Shown here one piece after another: positions 19,361 through 28,455 of a stretch of 64,000 bases of DNA. Within the stretch, counting starts at the first letter, position 1, and the number at the start of each line of letters is the position of its first letter. The translations under genes and the position numbers were made by a program. Location of the stretch: assembly GCA_964370605.1 (NCBI GenBank), contig CAYJJX010000012.1:1-64000 (forward strand), read 5' to 3'. The DNA is from CAYJBH01 sp964370605. GTDB lineage: Bacteria > Bacillota > Clostridia > Oscillospirales > Ruminococcaceae. The notes beneath the pieces were generated by a model. That model did no database searches. It was not told where the DNA came from and saw only the letters and a program-made list of their open reading frames with translations.

Positions 19361-19759
19361 ATGACGAATAAAGAAGTGGTTGTCAGTTTTTTTGAAAAGG
19401 TGTATAATGAGCATGTTGCCGAGTATATATTGGAATGCTACAGTGATAACTATACAGAACATCACGAAGGTGGCGCTCGGTGCTCTGCCGATGCTGTGCG
19501 CATTGTAAAGGGTGCATACAAAATATTTCCCGACATCTCGGTCGAAGTCTCGGACATTATTGAAGAGGATGGACTGATAGCGACAAGGTTGCAGTTCAGC
19601 GGCACACAAATGGGTGAATTTGCAGGGGTGCCGGCAACCGGAAAGACGGTAAAATTCGAAGCAATGGAATTTTTTAAGATAGAAGGCGGTGTGATAACCG
19701 AATCCTGGGGAGCATGGCCTACCCATGCGATATTAAAACAGTTAGAGACCAATAAATAA
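19361..19759 (+). CDS. SnoaL-like (NTF2-fold) protein
   Basis: A 132-residue single-domain protein with the ester-cyclase/SnoaL pattern: V-x-F-F-E-K-V-Y-N at the N-terminus, Y-x-E-H-H near residue 30, and F-S-G-T-Q-x-G-E-F-A-G-V-P-A-T-G-K near 85. These small alpha+beta cones bind hydrophobic or ring-shaped ligands and include aldol cyclases and dehydratases. In a sugar operon a catalytic role on a keto-sugar intermediate is possible but unproven. It starts 3 bp after the preceding stop. Confidence 0.82.
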   Translation: MTNKEVVVSFFEKVYNEHVAEYILECYSDNYTEHHEGGARCSADAVRIVKGAYKIFPDISVEVSDIIEEDGLIATRLQFSGTQMGEFAGVPATGKTVKFEAMEFFKIEGGVITESWGAWPTHAILKQLETNK

Positions 19760-19776
19760 GTATAACGGGGGATTGT

Positions 19777-21033
19777 ATGACCGGAGCACAAAAACTGAAA
19801 AACGCTTTGAACCATAAATCCGGCAAAGTGCCGTTTGATCTCGGCGGCACTGCTGTGACAGGAGTTCATTGCAGTGTTGCAGAGCAGTTGCGGGATTATT
19901 ACGGATTGAAAAAACAGCCGATTTCCATAACAGACCCATATCAAATGCTCGGCAAGGTGGATAACGATTTAAAAGAGGCTATGGGTGTTGATACCGAGGG
20001 TATCACAGGCGATGGCACTATATTCGGTTTTATACTGGGCGAGGAAAAAGAGTGGGTTACTCCGTGGGGGCAAACCGTGCTGGTGCCCAAAGACTTTAAT
20101 GTCACGGTTGATAGTGACGATACGACATACATCTATCCCTGCGGCGATCTGGGCAGTGCTCCTTGCGCAAAGATGCCGAAGAGCGGGTATTTTTTCGACA
20201 CTATTGTGAGGGGTCACAACTTTGACGAAGATGCCCCAAACGTGCAGGATAACCTTGAAGAGTTTTCTTTGATAAATCAAAACACGAGAGATTATTTTCA
20301 AACCTCACTTGTCGAGAAAAAACGGACGGGACGGGGGATTATAGCAAGTGCAGTAGGCACCGCTATCGGTGATATTGCGTTAGTTCCGGCACCGATGCTT
20401 AAAAACCCGAAAGGGCTTCGTGATATCTCGGAATGGTATATGGCTACGCTCACAAATACCGACTATCTACATGAAATATTCGAAAAACAGACCGAGATAG
20501 CTATAGAAAATCTGAAAACAACGCACGAGATATTTAAAGATGACATCAGTGCAATTTTTATCTGCGGAACCGACTTTGGTACACAGAATGCTCAGTTCTG
20601 TTCAAACGAAACATTTCGTTCGCTCTATATGCCGTACTACAAAAAAATTAATGGCTGGATTCACAGCAACACAACTTGGAAGACGTTTAAACACTCCTGT
20701 GGATCAATATTTCCACTACTCCCCGAGATAATCGAATCGGGTTTCGATATCATCAATCCGGTTCAGTGGAGCGCCGATAACATGGACGCACAAAAGCTGA
20801 AAACGGAGTTTGGGAAGGACTTGACTTTCTGGGGTGGCGGTATTAACACTCAAAAAACCTTGCCATTCGGCACACCGGGCGAGGTTCGTGAGGAGGTACT
20901 TCGATGCCTCGATACCTTTTCAACCGACGGAGGCTTTGTCTTCAACACCATTCACAATATTCAGGCAAAAACCCCGATTGATAATATTATTGCTATGGTC
21001 GATGCGCTTAAAGAATTCAATGGGGAAAATTGA
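19777..21033 (+). CDS. Uroporphyrinogen decarboxylase-family methyltransferase-like protein
   Basis: A 418-residue TIM-barrel of the URO-D/MtaA/CmuA superfamily, not a haem-pathway enzyme: no haem genes are nearby and it has the zinc-site motif K-H-S-C-G of the corrinoid methyltransferases near residue 310. The third ligand position, Cys in MtaA, is His here (F-N-T-I-H-N-I). Relatives move methyl groups between corrinoid proteins and cofactors. No corrinoid protein is in the window. Its stop overlaps the MFS start by 4 bp. It might demethylate an O-methyl sugar, but this is inference. Confidence 0.82.
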   Translation: MTGAQKLKNALNHKSGKVPFDLGGTAVTGVHCSVAEQLRDYYGLKKQPISITDPYQMLGKVDNDLKEAMGVDTEGITGDGTIFGFILGEEKEWVTPWGQTVLVPKDFNVTVDSDDTTYIYPCGDLGSAPCAKMPKSGYFFDTIVRGHNFDEDAPNVQDNLEEFSLINQNTRDYFQTSLVEKKRTGRGIIASAVGTAIGDIALVPAPMLKNPKGLRDISEWYMATLTNTDYLHEIFEKQTEIAIENLKTTHEIFKDDISAIFICGTDFGTQNAQFCSNETFRSLYMPYYKKINGWIHSNTTWKTFKHSCGSIFPLLPEIIESGFDIINPVQWSADNMDAQKLKTEFGKDLTFWGGGINTQKTLPFGTPGEVREEVLRCLDTFSTDGGFVFNTIHNIQAKTPIDNIIAMVDALKEFNGEN

Positions 21034-22199
21034 TGATTGTTTTATTATTGGCACTTATTTATCTGGCTTTTATCAGTATGGGATTGCCGGATTCGGTGCT
21101 CGGAGCGGCGTGGCCTGTACTTAGTGTTGAACTGGATGTACCGGTTTCGGGAATGGGACTAATATCTATAATCATTAGCGGTGGAACAATAGTTTCCAGT
21201 CTTTTTAGTAATCGAATTGCACAGCTGCTATCGGTCCATAAAATAACATCGATCAGTATAGCCATTACGGCATTTTCGTTGCTTGGATTTGCTCTCAGCC
21301 CAAATTTTTATATTCTATGTCTATTCGCTGTGCCTTATGGGCTTGGCGCCGGAAGCATCGATGCTGCTCTAAACAATTATGTTGCCGTCAACTTTGAAAG
21401 CCGCCATGTAAGCTGGGTGCACTGCATGTGGGGTGTAGGCACAACGATCGGGCCCTATATTATGGGTATGGCTCTGACAAACAATATGGGTTATCGAACA
21501 GGTTATAATATATTGTTTGTCATGCAGCTATCACTTAGTGTAATCATGTTCATTAGTGCCCCCCTTTGGAAAAGGAAAGTCATTGAATCTGATGCCACAA
21601 CACACGGCAAACTCCTCTCATTGAAACAAATTTTTTCTATTCGAGGCGTCCCGTTTATTGCAGTGGCTTTCTTTTGTTTCAGCGTAGTGGAGGCCACTTC
21701 CGGAGCGTGGGCAAGCACTTATCTCGTGTATATTCGTGATATCGATAGGGAGGTCGCTGCCGGATTTACATCATTTTTTTATTTGGGAATAACTGTAGGC
21801 AGAGCCGCTGGTGGTTTTGCCACGCTTAAGTTTAATGATCGGCAGATGATTCGTGCCGGTTCTGTTATTATGGTAGTCGGAGTGATGCTACTTTTACTCC
21901 CGCAAGACAGTACATTTGCCTTGCTAGGTTTGATGGTGATCGGACTAGGCTCGGCACCGATTTTCCCCTGTATTATTCATTCAACTCCGACAAATTTTGG
22001 TGTCGAAAATTCACAAGCATTGACAGGGGTGCAGATGGCTTGCGCCTACACCGGCTCTATGACCATGCCTGCACTGTTTGGTGTCATCGGCGATAAAATA
22101 GGGTTTGGTATATACCCCTTCTTTGTGCTTTTGTTCATAATACTAATGACGATAATGCACGAATTGCTCATTAAAAAAATCGGTAAAGTAGATCTATAG
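21030..22199 (+). CDS. MFS transporter
   Basis: A 389-residue membrane protein with about 12 helices and the early motif G-L-P-D-S-V-L-G-A-A-W-P, matching the same sugar-type MFS branch as the gene at 4209-5384. Its ATG overlaps the URO-D stop, so the two are translationally coupled. As the last gene of the long operon, followed by a good terminator, it may import a monosaccharide or export a by-product such as a methylated compound. Confidence 0.88.
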   Translation: MMIVLLLALIYLAFISMGLPDSVLGAAWPVLSVELDVPVSGMGLISIIISGGTIVSSLFSNRIAQLLSVHKITSISIAITAFSLLGFALSPNFYILCLFAVPYGLGAGSIDAALNNYVAVNFESRHVSWVHCMWGVGTTIGPYIMGMALTNNMGYRTGYNILFVMQLSLSVIMFISAPLWKRKVIESDATTHGKLLSLKQIFSIRGVPFIAVAFFCFSVVEATSGAWASTYLVYIRDIDREVAAGFTSFFYLGITVGRAAGGFATLKFNDRQMIRAGSVIMVVGVMLLLLPQDSTFALLGLMVIGLGSAPIFPCIIHSTPTNFGVENSQALTGVQMACAYTGSMTMPALFGVIGDKIGFGIYPFFVLLFIILMTIMHELLIKKIGKVDL

Positions 22200-22281
22200 G
22201 TGGGAGAATTAGTCGTGTAGATTTAGTTTCTCATGCAAGAACAGCTTAGCAGTGTTAAAAGCTGATATTTTGATTATGGTT

Positions 22282-22321
22282 GAAGCGTTGGTAACGAAAC
22301 ATCAATGCTTCATCTATTTTT
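22282..22321 (+). terminator. Terminator of the glycan operon
   Basis: A 9-bp stem (GAAGCGTTG with CAATGCTTC, one G-U pair) with a 12-nt loop, followed within 4 nt by TATTTTT. It lies about 80 bp after the MFS stop. Confidence 0.75.
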
Positions 22322-22414
22322 GTGCCGTTTTGTTTTCTTTTTTCGTTCACTGCCTGTGCCGTCGTGTGCTCGGGTTAGCTAATACACTGAAAATTGCGAT
22401 CACTTATCTGTGCT

Positions 22415-22446
22415 AAATTTCGAGTGCTTCGACTCTCGAAATTTTC
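22415..22446. terminator. Hairpin between converging genes
   Basis: A 10-bp stem AAATTTCGAG with CTCGAAATTT around a 10-nt loop. On plus it runs into TTCTTT. It sits between the MFS gene and the converging URO-D gene and may stop both transcripts. Confidence 0.55.
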
Positions 22447-22464
22447 TTTGGATTGTTTTATCGC

Positions 22465-23490
22465 CTAAAGAAAATACTTTTCCTGATTTGCAAACACTTC
22501 GTGCATCGCCAAAATATTCTTTGGTGGCACGTCGAAAGCGATCGCATGGGTGGGCGCAATAATAAGCCCACCATTCGCCCTTAATGAATTTACTATTCGC
22601 ACTATTTCAGATTTTATTTCCTCTTCATTCATCTGCGGCAACGCCTGTTGAGTGGAAACACCGCCCCAAAAAGTCAGCTTGTCGCCATACAGCTCTTTCA
22701 TAAGGTCGATGTCATAAACTTCCGGTTGAAAGGTTTGATAGCAGTCCAGTCCTATCTCTATCAAATCGGGGAATATCTCGTGGCAGTCTCCACATGAGTG
22801 CTGTATAACATATTTGTTTTTTCTTTTTACTCTTGAATAAAGTCGCGCCATACATGGTTTGATAAAACGCCGCCAGTAAACCGGCCCCATAATCAGCCCT
22901 TTTTGTTGTCCCCAATCATCACCGAAATATATACCGTCCAATTCATCATACTCTAACGCTACGTCCACAAGCCTTAACATGTAATTGCATATATCATCAT
23001 AAAGCTTTTCGAGCTCGTCGGGATTTGTCACCATACTCATCATGACATTTTCCATACCCATTAAACTCCAACTGCGCTCAAACATGCAAAAACCAAAACC
23101 AAAAATTGCAAATCTGTCGCCCTTTGTAGCTATTACTTTTTCTATGTCTGTGCGCAGTCTTGCGATATCGGGCACGGGGAATTTATAATCGTGATCTTCA
23201 ATGTTTTCAATTTGTGGTGTTTCCACCACTCCGATATCTTTGTCGGCACCCTCCCTGTTCCAAATTACTCCGAATTCATCAAGATAATATTCCGGTTTGT
23301 CGAGCAATTCGGTCGGCCAGCCCCAATATTGAGCGGAATGCAAACAACCGCCCAGCTTTTCTTCTATGTTTGCATCACCGGTATAGGCAATAAGATTTTC
23401 AAGCGCTTGTTGTGTAAAATCCAAATGGTAAGGTATCGGCTCTGTCGCCTCATGATTTAGTGCTTTGATCACCAGCTCACGTCTGTTCAT
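22465..23490 (-). CDS. Second uroporphyrinogen decarboxylase-family protein
   Basis: A 341-residue URO-D superfamily barrel, only distantly similar to the 418-residue one. The zinc-type motif Q-H-S-C-G-D is near residue 235; the third ligand position is again His (I-A-P-T-H-A-I-A near 310). Family members of this sort in Clostridia are thought to be B12-linked methyltransferases rather than haem enzymes. It is divergent from the PocR/AraC regulator gene with a 132-bp shared promoter region, making it that regulator's likely target. Confidence 0.82.
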   Translation of the reverse strand: MNRRELVIKALNHEATEPIPYHLDFTQQALENLIAYTGDANIEEKLGGCLHSAQYWGWPTELLDKPEYYLDEFGVIWNREGADKDIGVVETPQIENIEDHDYKFPVPDIARLRTDIEKVIATKGDRFAIFGFGFCMFERSWSLMGMENVMMSMVTNPDELEKLYDDICNYMLRLVDVALEYDELDGIYFGDDWGQQKGLIMGPVYWRRFIKPCMARLYSRVKRKNKYVIQHSCGDCHEIFPDLIEIGLDCYQTFQPEVYDIDLMKELYGDKLTFWGGVSTQQALPQMNEEEIKSEIVRIVNSLRANGGLIIAPTHAIAFDVPPKNILAMHEVFANQEKYFL

Positions 23491-23538
23491 TATATTTCCT
23501 CATTATCAAAAACTGTTTAATATGTTTTAATTTTAACA

Positions 23539-23593
23539 TTGATTTGTTGCGCTTTATAGTTTATAATGTTCACAAAATAGAAATTATGTTCAC
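23539..23593 (+). promoter_or_regulatory. Promoter with direct-repeat operator for the PocR/AraC gene
   Basis: TTGATT (23539-23544) and TATAAT (23562-23567) are 17 bp apart. The octamer ATGTTCAC occurs at 23566-23573 and again at 23586-23593, a direct repeat with a 20-bp period overlapping the -10 and the start region. AraC-family dimers bind direct repeats about two helical turns apart, so this is a plausible autoregulatory operator. Confidence 0.6.
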
Positions 23594-23622
23594 TATGCAT
23601 TCAATAACAGGGGGTAAATCAG

Positions 23623-24480
23623 GTGCAAATTGTCTGGAGCGAAAAGAAAACAAAAGAGCTTTTGCTGGACTTTCATAACATATCCGGATTCAGAATAGGA
23701 CTTTTCGACATAGACGGTCGAGAAGTTATCGCTTATCCGCAAGAGCTGAACTGTTACTGCAATTATATACGCAAGTTTCCGAAAGGAAAACAAGAGTGTC
23801 TAAGATGTGATAATGCGGCATATCGACATGCTATGAAGAAAAGAGAGTTTGATGTTTATACCTGTCATGCCGGACTGACCGAGATGATAGCACCGATAAT
23901 GGAACAAGACAATATATTGGGCTTTTTGATGATTGGTCAGATAAGAACCGAGGGGATTAGCATAAACAGAAAAGAAATTTACGATCGATTGACAAGACTG
24001 AACATCGATACTGCACCACTGCCGTCATTGTTTGAAAAAGTACCGATATACACAACGGAAAAACTAATGGCTTATTCAAAAATTTTGAAAGCCTGTGCGG
24101 TTTACACCTACTACGACAAATTCATCCGAATGCAAAATGAACCGTTGGCGGTCAGGGTGGAGCGCTACATAGTAAACAACATCGAAAAACCCATGTGCAT
24201 CGACGGATTGTGTGCTGAATTCGGCATCGGTAAAACCACACTTTGCAAGGCGATTAAAAAGACATTTTTTCTCACCGTGAGCGAACTTATTCGATCAAGG
24301 CGAATAGAAAAAGCAATGAACTTGTTGCAGACAAATGACGACAACATAATGGCCATTGCGGCCGCGGTCGGAATCGATGACTACAATTATTTTACAAAAA
24401 TATTTAAAAACCAAGTAGGAATAACGCCGTCGACATATCGCAAAATGTGCAAAGAAGAGTGCTCAATTATTTCTAAATAA
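23623..24480 (+). CDS. PocR-domain AraC-family regulator
   Basis: A 285-residue regulator starting at GTG 23623, with AGGGGG 7 nt upstream. Residues 1-155 are a PocR sensory domain with its cysteine cluster (C-x-Y-C, E-C-L-R-C, Y-T-C-H-A-G) that suggests metal or ligand binding. Residues 185-280 are the AraC double helix-turn-helix, ending in the usual G-I-T-P-S-T-Y-R pattern. PocR of Salmonella senses 1,2-propanediol and controls B12-dependent metabolism. Here it faces a URO-D methyltransferase-like gene, its probable target. Confidence 0.92.
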   Translation: MQIVWSEKKTKELLLDFHNISGFRIGLFDIDGREVIAYPQELNCYCNYIRKFPKGKQECLRCDNAAYRHAMKKREFDVYTCHAGLTEMIAPIMEQDNILGFLMIGQIRTEGISINRKEIYDRLTRLNIDTAPLPSLFEKVPIYTTEKLMAYSKILKACAVYTYYDKFIRMQNEPLAVRVERYIVNNIEKPMCIDGLCAEFGIGKTTLCKAIKKTFFLTVSELIRSRRIEKAMNLLQTNDDNIMAIAAAVGIDDYNYFTKIFKNQVGITPSTYRKMCKEECSIISK

Positions 24481-24551
24481 TCAATTCTATCGATTTCCGT
24501 CGAAAGGTTAAAACGCGGCAAAAGCTTTACAAATAGGCTCAGCTTGAACAC

Positions 24552-24583
24552 AAAAAAAAGGCTCTGATTGTATCAGAAACCTT
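24552..24583 (-). terminator. Rho-independent terminator
   Basis: On the minus strand AAGGTTTCTGAT pairs with ATCAGAGCCTT (one mismatch region) around a 3-nt loop and is followed by eight Ts. It lies 335 bp beyond the lipoprotein gene, which is its only minus-strand neighbour. Confidence 0.7.
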
Positions 24584-24685
24584 GTTTGTATATATTTATT
24601 CAAATTTGTTACCCTCGATGTTTTCGAGAAATGTCTATGCCGTAGTGCGCATTTTGGCGGCAACACCATTAGACCATACAAACAA

Positions 24686-24722
24686 TATAGTCCCATCCTA
24701 CCTTACGTAGGACGGGACTATA
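24686..24722. repeat. 16-bp inverted repeat hairpin
   Basis: TATAGTCCC(A/G)TCCTAC arms of 16 bp with one mismatch around a 5-nt loop. No T-run on either side. Possibly a dispersed palindromic repeat unit; no second copy was found in the window. Confidence 0.6.
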
Positions 24723-24918
24723 AAGTTTAGCTCGGCGCACTATTCTACCGTGTGCGCCTTATGAGACGTCGCGCCCCCTCCGTGCCGACAGCCTCTCCAT
24801 GGCGACAGCACCCCCCGCGCTGCCGTCATTTTGCTAATCAAAAATCATATGACCTGCCCACCGGATGCACCGGCAGGTCCTCTTGTGCCGCCGATTGCGT
24901 GAAAATCGGTTTTTATTT

Positions 24919-27516
24919 TTAGCTCACTATACCGCTGTTGCCGCCACTGCCATTGCTATCCGTGCCGTTGCCGCCACTGCCGCCGGTACCTGCTGTGCCG
25001 CCGCCCCTTGCATTGCCGCCGTCACCGCCGTCTCCGCCGCTGCTACAGGCGCCTGCACCTGTACCTGCACTGCCTGCATTGCCGCCGTTGCCACCGGTGC
25101 CACCTTGGATTGTGCCGTTGCCGCCGTTGCCGCCGGGGCCGCCTTTTACTGTTGCTGCGCCTGAAAGTGTGCCTGTGTAGGCATCGCCGCCGGTGCCGCC
25201 ATCTCCGCCGCGGCCGCCGGAATTACCGGTGCCGCCATCGCCGCCGTCGCCACCTTTTAAGTTGGTTTGCCCAGCTGTAGCCGGGGTTGCAATATAAATT
25301 GACGTTGCTGTTGCAGCTATTCCGCCGTTGCCGCCGCGGCCGCCGCTACCTGCGCCGTTGCCCGGAGCACCGCCACCGCCGATGCCGCCTGTTGCTTGAA
25401 AATAACCGGCTGGGGAATTATCGATTATTGCGGCAGCTATTATTCCTACACCGCCGTCTCCGCCGTCTCCGCCATTTCCATCTGTGATAGTGGCATGTCC
25501 GCCTTGTCCGCCTTGGCCGCCTGTTGAATAAAAGGTTGCCGAGGCACCAACTGTTACCGTGCCAAAAACGTGTGCGCCGACATAACCGGTGCCGCCGTCT
25601 GTGTCATTTGACCCCCATGCTCCATCTGCACCTGTCGCATCGACTATACCACTAACTGTATTAACATTCAAATTACCGGTCACAACAAACCCGTTTGCTT
25701 GATGTGGTGCCTTTGCGTTTAAAAGTCCGCTTCCCACAAAGGTCAAGTTGCCGCCGACATAAATTGCGGCTGTTGGCGAGTTGGTGGGAAGACCCGACAG
25801 CTCCTGAATATTGCTATATCCCGCAAGCTCAACAGTCAAATCAAAATTAGCACCGATAACGGCATTTTGATGTGCACTGGGGCTGACCGAAGATCTCGTG
25901 TATTGGATGTACGCATCATCAAGTGTCAAGGTTTTTGTCGTGAAATTGTAGCTGACAGTGCCGCTTATAAGTGATGAACTCCCCGACAAAATATCCCCCG
26001 CGTTCGCAGGCGTGACCAGCACGCCCGCCACCCAAAGCTCTTCGCTTGTCGGTGTCGGAGTTGGAGTTGGAGTTGGTGTCGGGTTTGCGCCTGTTATGAT
26101 TACATTCACCAGATTGGTGTCAAGCAGACGCGAACTGCCGCCATAGCTGTCTGTCACGCGGCAGAAATAAAATTGGTTTGCATTGTTTGCCGAATTGACG
26201 GTATAAGTGTTATAATTCGCACCGGAAAGGGCAATCGCACCCTCCATTGAGTTTGTAAGGCTGGTGTACCACTGATAGTGGAGCGAATTGCCGCTGTTGG
26301 TGACCGCCGCCACACTCAGCACCACCGAGTCACCCGCAGTGTAACTGCCGCCGACCGGCTGACTTGTTATTGCGAAGTTGTAGGTTAGCGGCTGTGTTAC
26401 CGTCACCTTGACAATATCGCTTGTGAGCGTGTTGCCTGTTTCATGCTCCGTTACAACACAGTAATAATAGCGAGTGCTTGCAGAACTTGTGTCTATGTGT
26501 AAGGTCTGTTGTGAGCTCGGCACCGCCACGCCGCCGCTTATGGAGTTAGTGTCGCTACCATACCACTGATATGTTACAGGTGAAATTGGTGAAACCGCTT
26601 TAGTTCTTAATGATAAAATTGTGTCAACGTTTACGGTTGCCGGTATCGGTTGCAATGAAATATTAAAATGACTATCGTCAGCATTTATATAAATCTTAGC
26701 GCTGTTGCTTGTGAGCTGTTTGTCACCCATTGAAACAACACAATAGTAGTTATCGTTGTTGTTTTCAAGACCGCTGGGCGCGATATAACTTGAACTTGTT
26801 GCGCCGTCTATCGGTACAGCATCATTTTGGAGTCCGGCCTCGAAATAGTACCACTGATATGAAATGTTGGCGCCCGCCGGTACACTCGCTTCCACAGAAA
26901 GTTCAATTTCACTTCCGGCAACAAACGTACCGCCCTGTGGGTGCTTTGTGATTGCAAATTCTACAATCTCTTCATATGTGCCGTCGTCCTCAACCGTCAC
27001 AGTGAAGACATTGCTCGACGAGACGGTATATTTCAGCGTATTTTGGGTTTCTACTCCATTTTCGTACGTTTTTTCGGTATAGGCGTGAGACACTTGGACT
27101 ATATATTGCCTTGTGCCCGGTTTGTCGGTCGGCACACGAAATTCAAATCCTTGTACAACTGTTTCTCCCTCCACCTCATATTCCTGCTGGGCGATAACGG
27201 CATTGCCGTTGCTGTGCTCTAAAAGTTGGGCATAAACCTTATGGTCGCTTTGGTCATGCTCGTCTTCCCAGTGCGCCGTAAATGGCACGGCAAACTCTTC
27301 CGCCGTGCTGTTAAGGGAATATTCTTGGTCGGGCAGGTCACTTCGAAGTCCGCTTATTACTGCGATACCGGAGGTTACTACGCTAGAACTGCACGCGGTG
27401 ATCACCATCATCACCGTAAACAAACAGCAGAGCAATGCTATGGGTCTGAATTTTCTTGCAATAGCAACTTTTATGTGATTTGTCTTTTCATTCAGATTCG
27501 TTGTTATTGTGTTCAT
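24919..27516 (-). CDS. Large surface lipoprotein with Ig-like domains and glycine-rich tail
   Basis: An 865-residue exported lipoprotein: signal peptide with lipobox I-T-A-C (Cys42). Residues 50-190 form one beta domain; about 190-480 hold three Ig-like repeats, each with a Y-Q-W-Y core (S-Y-Q-W-Y, T-Y-Q-W-Y, H-Y-Q-W-Y). A Thr-Pro repeat linker lies near 485-497. Residues 500-640 resemble a beta-helix/carbohydrate-type module, and from about 640 on the chain is an extreme Gly-Gly-Asp/Asn-rich sequence resembling PGRS or beta-roll proteins. No LPxTG motif. It is probably an adhesin or surface-layer component. It has its own promoter region, since a terminator separates it from the regulator gene upstream. 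Confidence 0.85.
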   Translation of the reverse strand: MNTITTNLNEKTNHIKVAIARKFRPIALLCCLFTVMMVITACSSSVVTSGIAVISGLRSDLPDQEYSLNSTAEEFAVPFTAHWEDEHDQSDHKVYAQLLEHSNGNAVIAQQEYEVEGETVVQGFEFRVPTDKPGTRQYIVQVSHAYTEKTYENGVETQNTLKYTVSSSNVFTVTVEDDGTYEEIVEFAITKHPQGGTFVAGSEIELSVEASVPAGANISYQWYYFEAGLQNDAVPIDGATSSSYIAPSGLENNNDNYYCVVSMGDKQLTSNSAKIYINADDSHFNISLQPIPATVNVDTILSLRTKAVSPISPVTYQWYGSDTNSISGGVAVPSSQQTLHIDTSSASTRYYYCVVTEHETGNTLTSDIVKVTVTQPLTYNFAITSQPVGGSYTAGDSVVLSVAAVTNSGNSLHYQWYTSLTNSMEGAIALSGANYNTYTVNSANNANQFYFCRVTDSYGGSSRLLDTNLVNVIITGANPTPTPTPTPTPTSEELWVAGVLVTPANAGDILSGSSSLISGTVSYNFTTKTLTLDDAYIQYTRSSVSPSAHQNAVIGANFDLTVELAGYSNIQELSGLPTNSPTAAIYVGGNLTFVGSGLLNAKAPHQANGFVVTGNLNVNTVSGIVDATGADGAWGSNDTDGGTGYVGAHVFGTVTVGASATFYSTGGQGGQGGHATITDGNGGDGGDGGVGIIAAAIIDNSPAGYFQATGGIGGGGAPGNGAGSGGRGGNGGIAATATSIYIATPATAGQTNLKGGDGGDGGTGNSGGRGGDGGTGGDAYTGTLSGAATVKGGPGGNGGNGTIQGGTGGNGGNAGSAGTGAGACSSGGDGGDGGNARGGGTAGTGGSGGNGTDSNGSGGNSGIVS

Positions 27517-27601
27517 GATTTATGACCGTCCTTTTTCAGATGAATGACTATATATTTTTTTCGCAAATTTGTACACAATAATCATACCACAAAGCATGTG
27601 C

Positions 27602-27634
27602 AAAAAACCGAATGTGTCAGAATTGCCACATTCG
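27602..27634 (-). terminator. Terminator of the kinase/regulator operon
   Basis: On minus, CGAATGTG pairs with CACATTCG (8 bp, 10-nt loop) and is followed by GTTTTTTG. It lies 114 bp after the response regulator stop and ahead of the lipoprotein gene. Confidence 0.8.
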
Positions 27635-27747
27635 ACTTTGCATTTTCAGCATTTTAACCATTCGAGTCGGTCTGAGATGTGTTATATTAACAAGATTGTG
27701 TCGTCAAACGTATTTCACTGGGCATAAACACGACTTTTTCTCTCGAT

Positions 27748-28455
27748 TTAGATTTTCTCGAATTTATATCCCTCGCCACGCACTGCATTGATCGTGTATT
27801 CACTGCTTTGCAACTTTTTGCGAAGACGTGCGATTCCGGAGCGAAGCGCGGTGGTGTCGCTCCCAAGCGTTTGTCCCCACACGGTTTCGTACAAGAAATC
27901 TTGTGGCACTGTCTTGTTTTCGTTTCGCGTCAACACCAAAAGCAGGGTGAAATCATTGGGGCTGAGGTCTAAATTTTCACCGTGCAGGGTAACCCTTCGT
28001 GTAACTGTATCAAAAGTCAGCTCGCCTCCCATTGCATTCACTCGCTCTGATGTCCTCAGAGCACCCATTCGGTGTTTTTTGAGTAGCCCGTCAATTCTTG
28101 CGATGAGTTCCGGTATCAAAAACGGCTTGGTCATGTACATGTCGGCGTCACTGTTCATTCCTTTCACGATGTCCTCATGTTCACTTTTACTCGAAAGTAT
28201 GATCACGGGACAATCGCTCTTTGTCTTGACTTCACCTGCAAACGAAAGCCCGTCTCCATCGGGAAGAACAACGTCCAAAACAGCAACGTCAATGCTATTA
28301 CTGTCTATAATTCTCCTTGCCTCTTTCAAGTTTTTCGCACTAAAAACAACATAACCTTTTCGCGTCAAAATCTCGGTGTTGAGCTTGAGCAAATTGACGT
28401 CATCCTCAACCATGAGAACATTTTTAGTTTCGTTTTTCTCGCTACTCATCTGCAT
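27748..28455 (-). CDS. OmpR/PhoB-family response regulator
   Basis: A 235-residue two-domain regulator. Receiver domain at residues 12-130 with acidic pocket V-E-D-D, phospho-acceptor D61 (V-L-D-V-V-L-P-D) and K in M-T-K-P-F; a winged-helix DNA-binding domain at 140-235 with the typical L-S-P-N-D-F-T-L-L and R-G-x-G-Y-K-F-E. It overlaps the kinase gene by 14 bp. A nearby possible target is the surface lipoprotein downstream. Confidence 0.94.
   Translation of the reverse strand: MQMSSEKNETKNVLMVEDDVNLLKLNTEILTRKGYVVFSAKNLKEARRIIDSNSIDVAVLDVVLPDGDGLSFAGEVKTKSDCPVIILSSKSEHEDIVKGMNSDADMYMTKPFLIPELIARIDGLLKKHRMGALRTSERVNAMGGELTFDTVTRRVTLHGENLDLSPNDFTLLLVLTRNENKTVPQDFLYETVWGQTLGSDTTALRSGIARLRKKLQSSEYTINAVRGEGYKFEKI

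Larger units (their letters stand above)
24481..24918. other. Intergenic region between converging genes
   Basis: No gene of convincing quality. It contains a minus-strand terminator (24552-24583), a long hairpin (24686-24722) and a weaker 8-bp GACCTGCC/GGCAGGTC hairpin (24851-24879) just past the stop of the minus-strand lipoprotein gene, followed on that strand by a short T-rich stretch that could end its transcript. Confidence 0.5.

Noticed and set aside
19777..21033. Haem-pathway uroporphyrinogen decarboxylase (hemE)
   Set aside because: The H-x-C zinc motif, the sugar-operon context and lack of other haem genes favour the methyltransferase-like branch.
24865..25487. Plus-strand Pro/Leu- and Ala/Cys-rich frames opposite the Gly-rich tail
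   Set aside because: They mirror the low-complexity Gly codons of the minus-strand lipoprotein and have no start signals.
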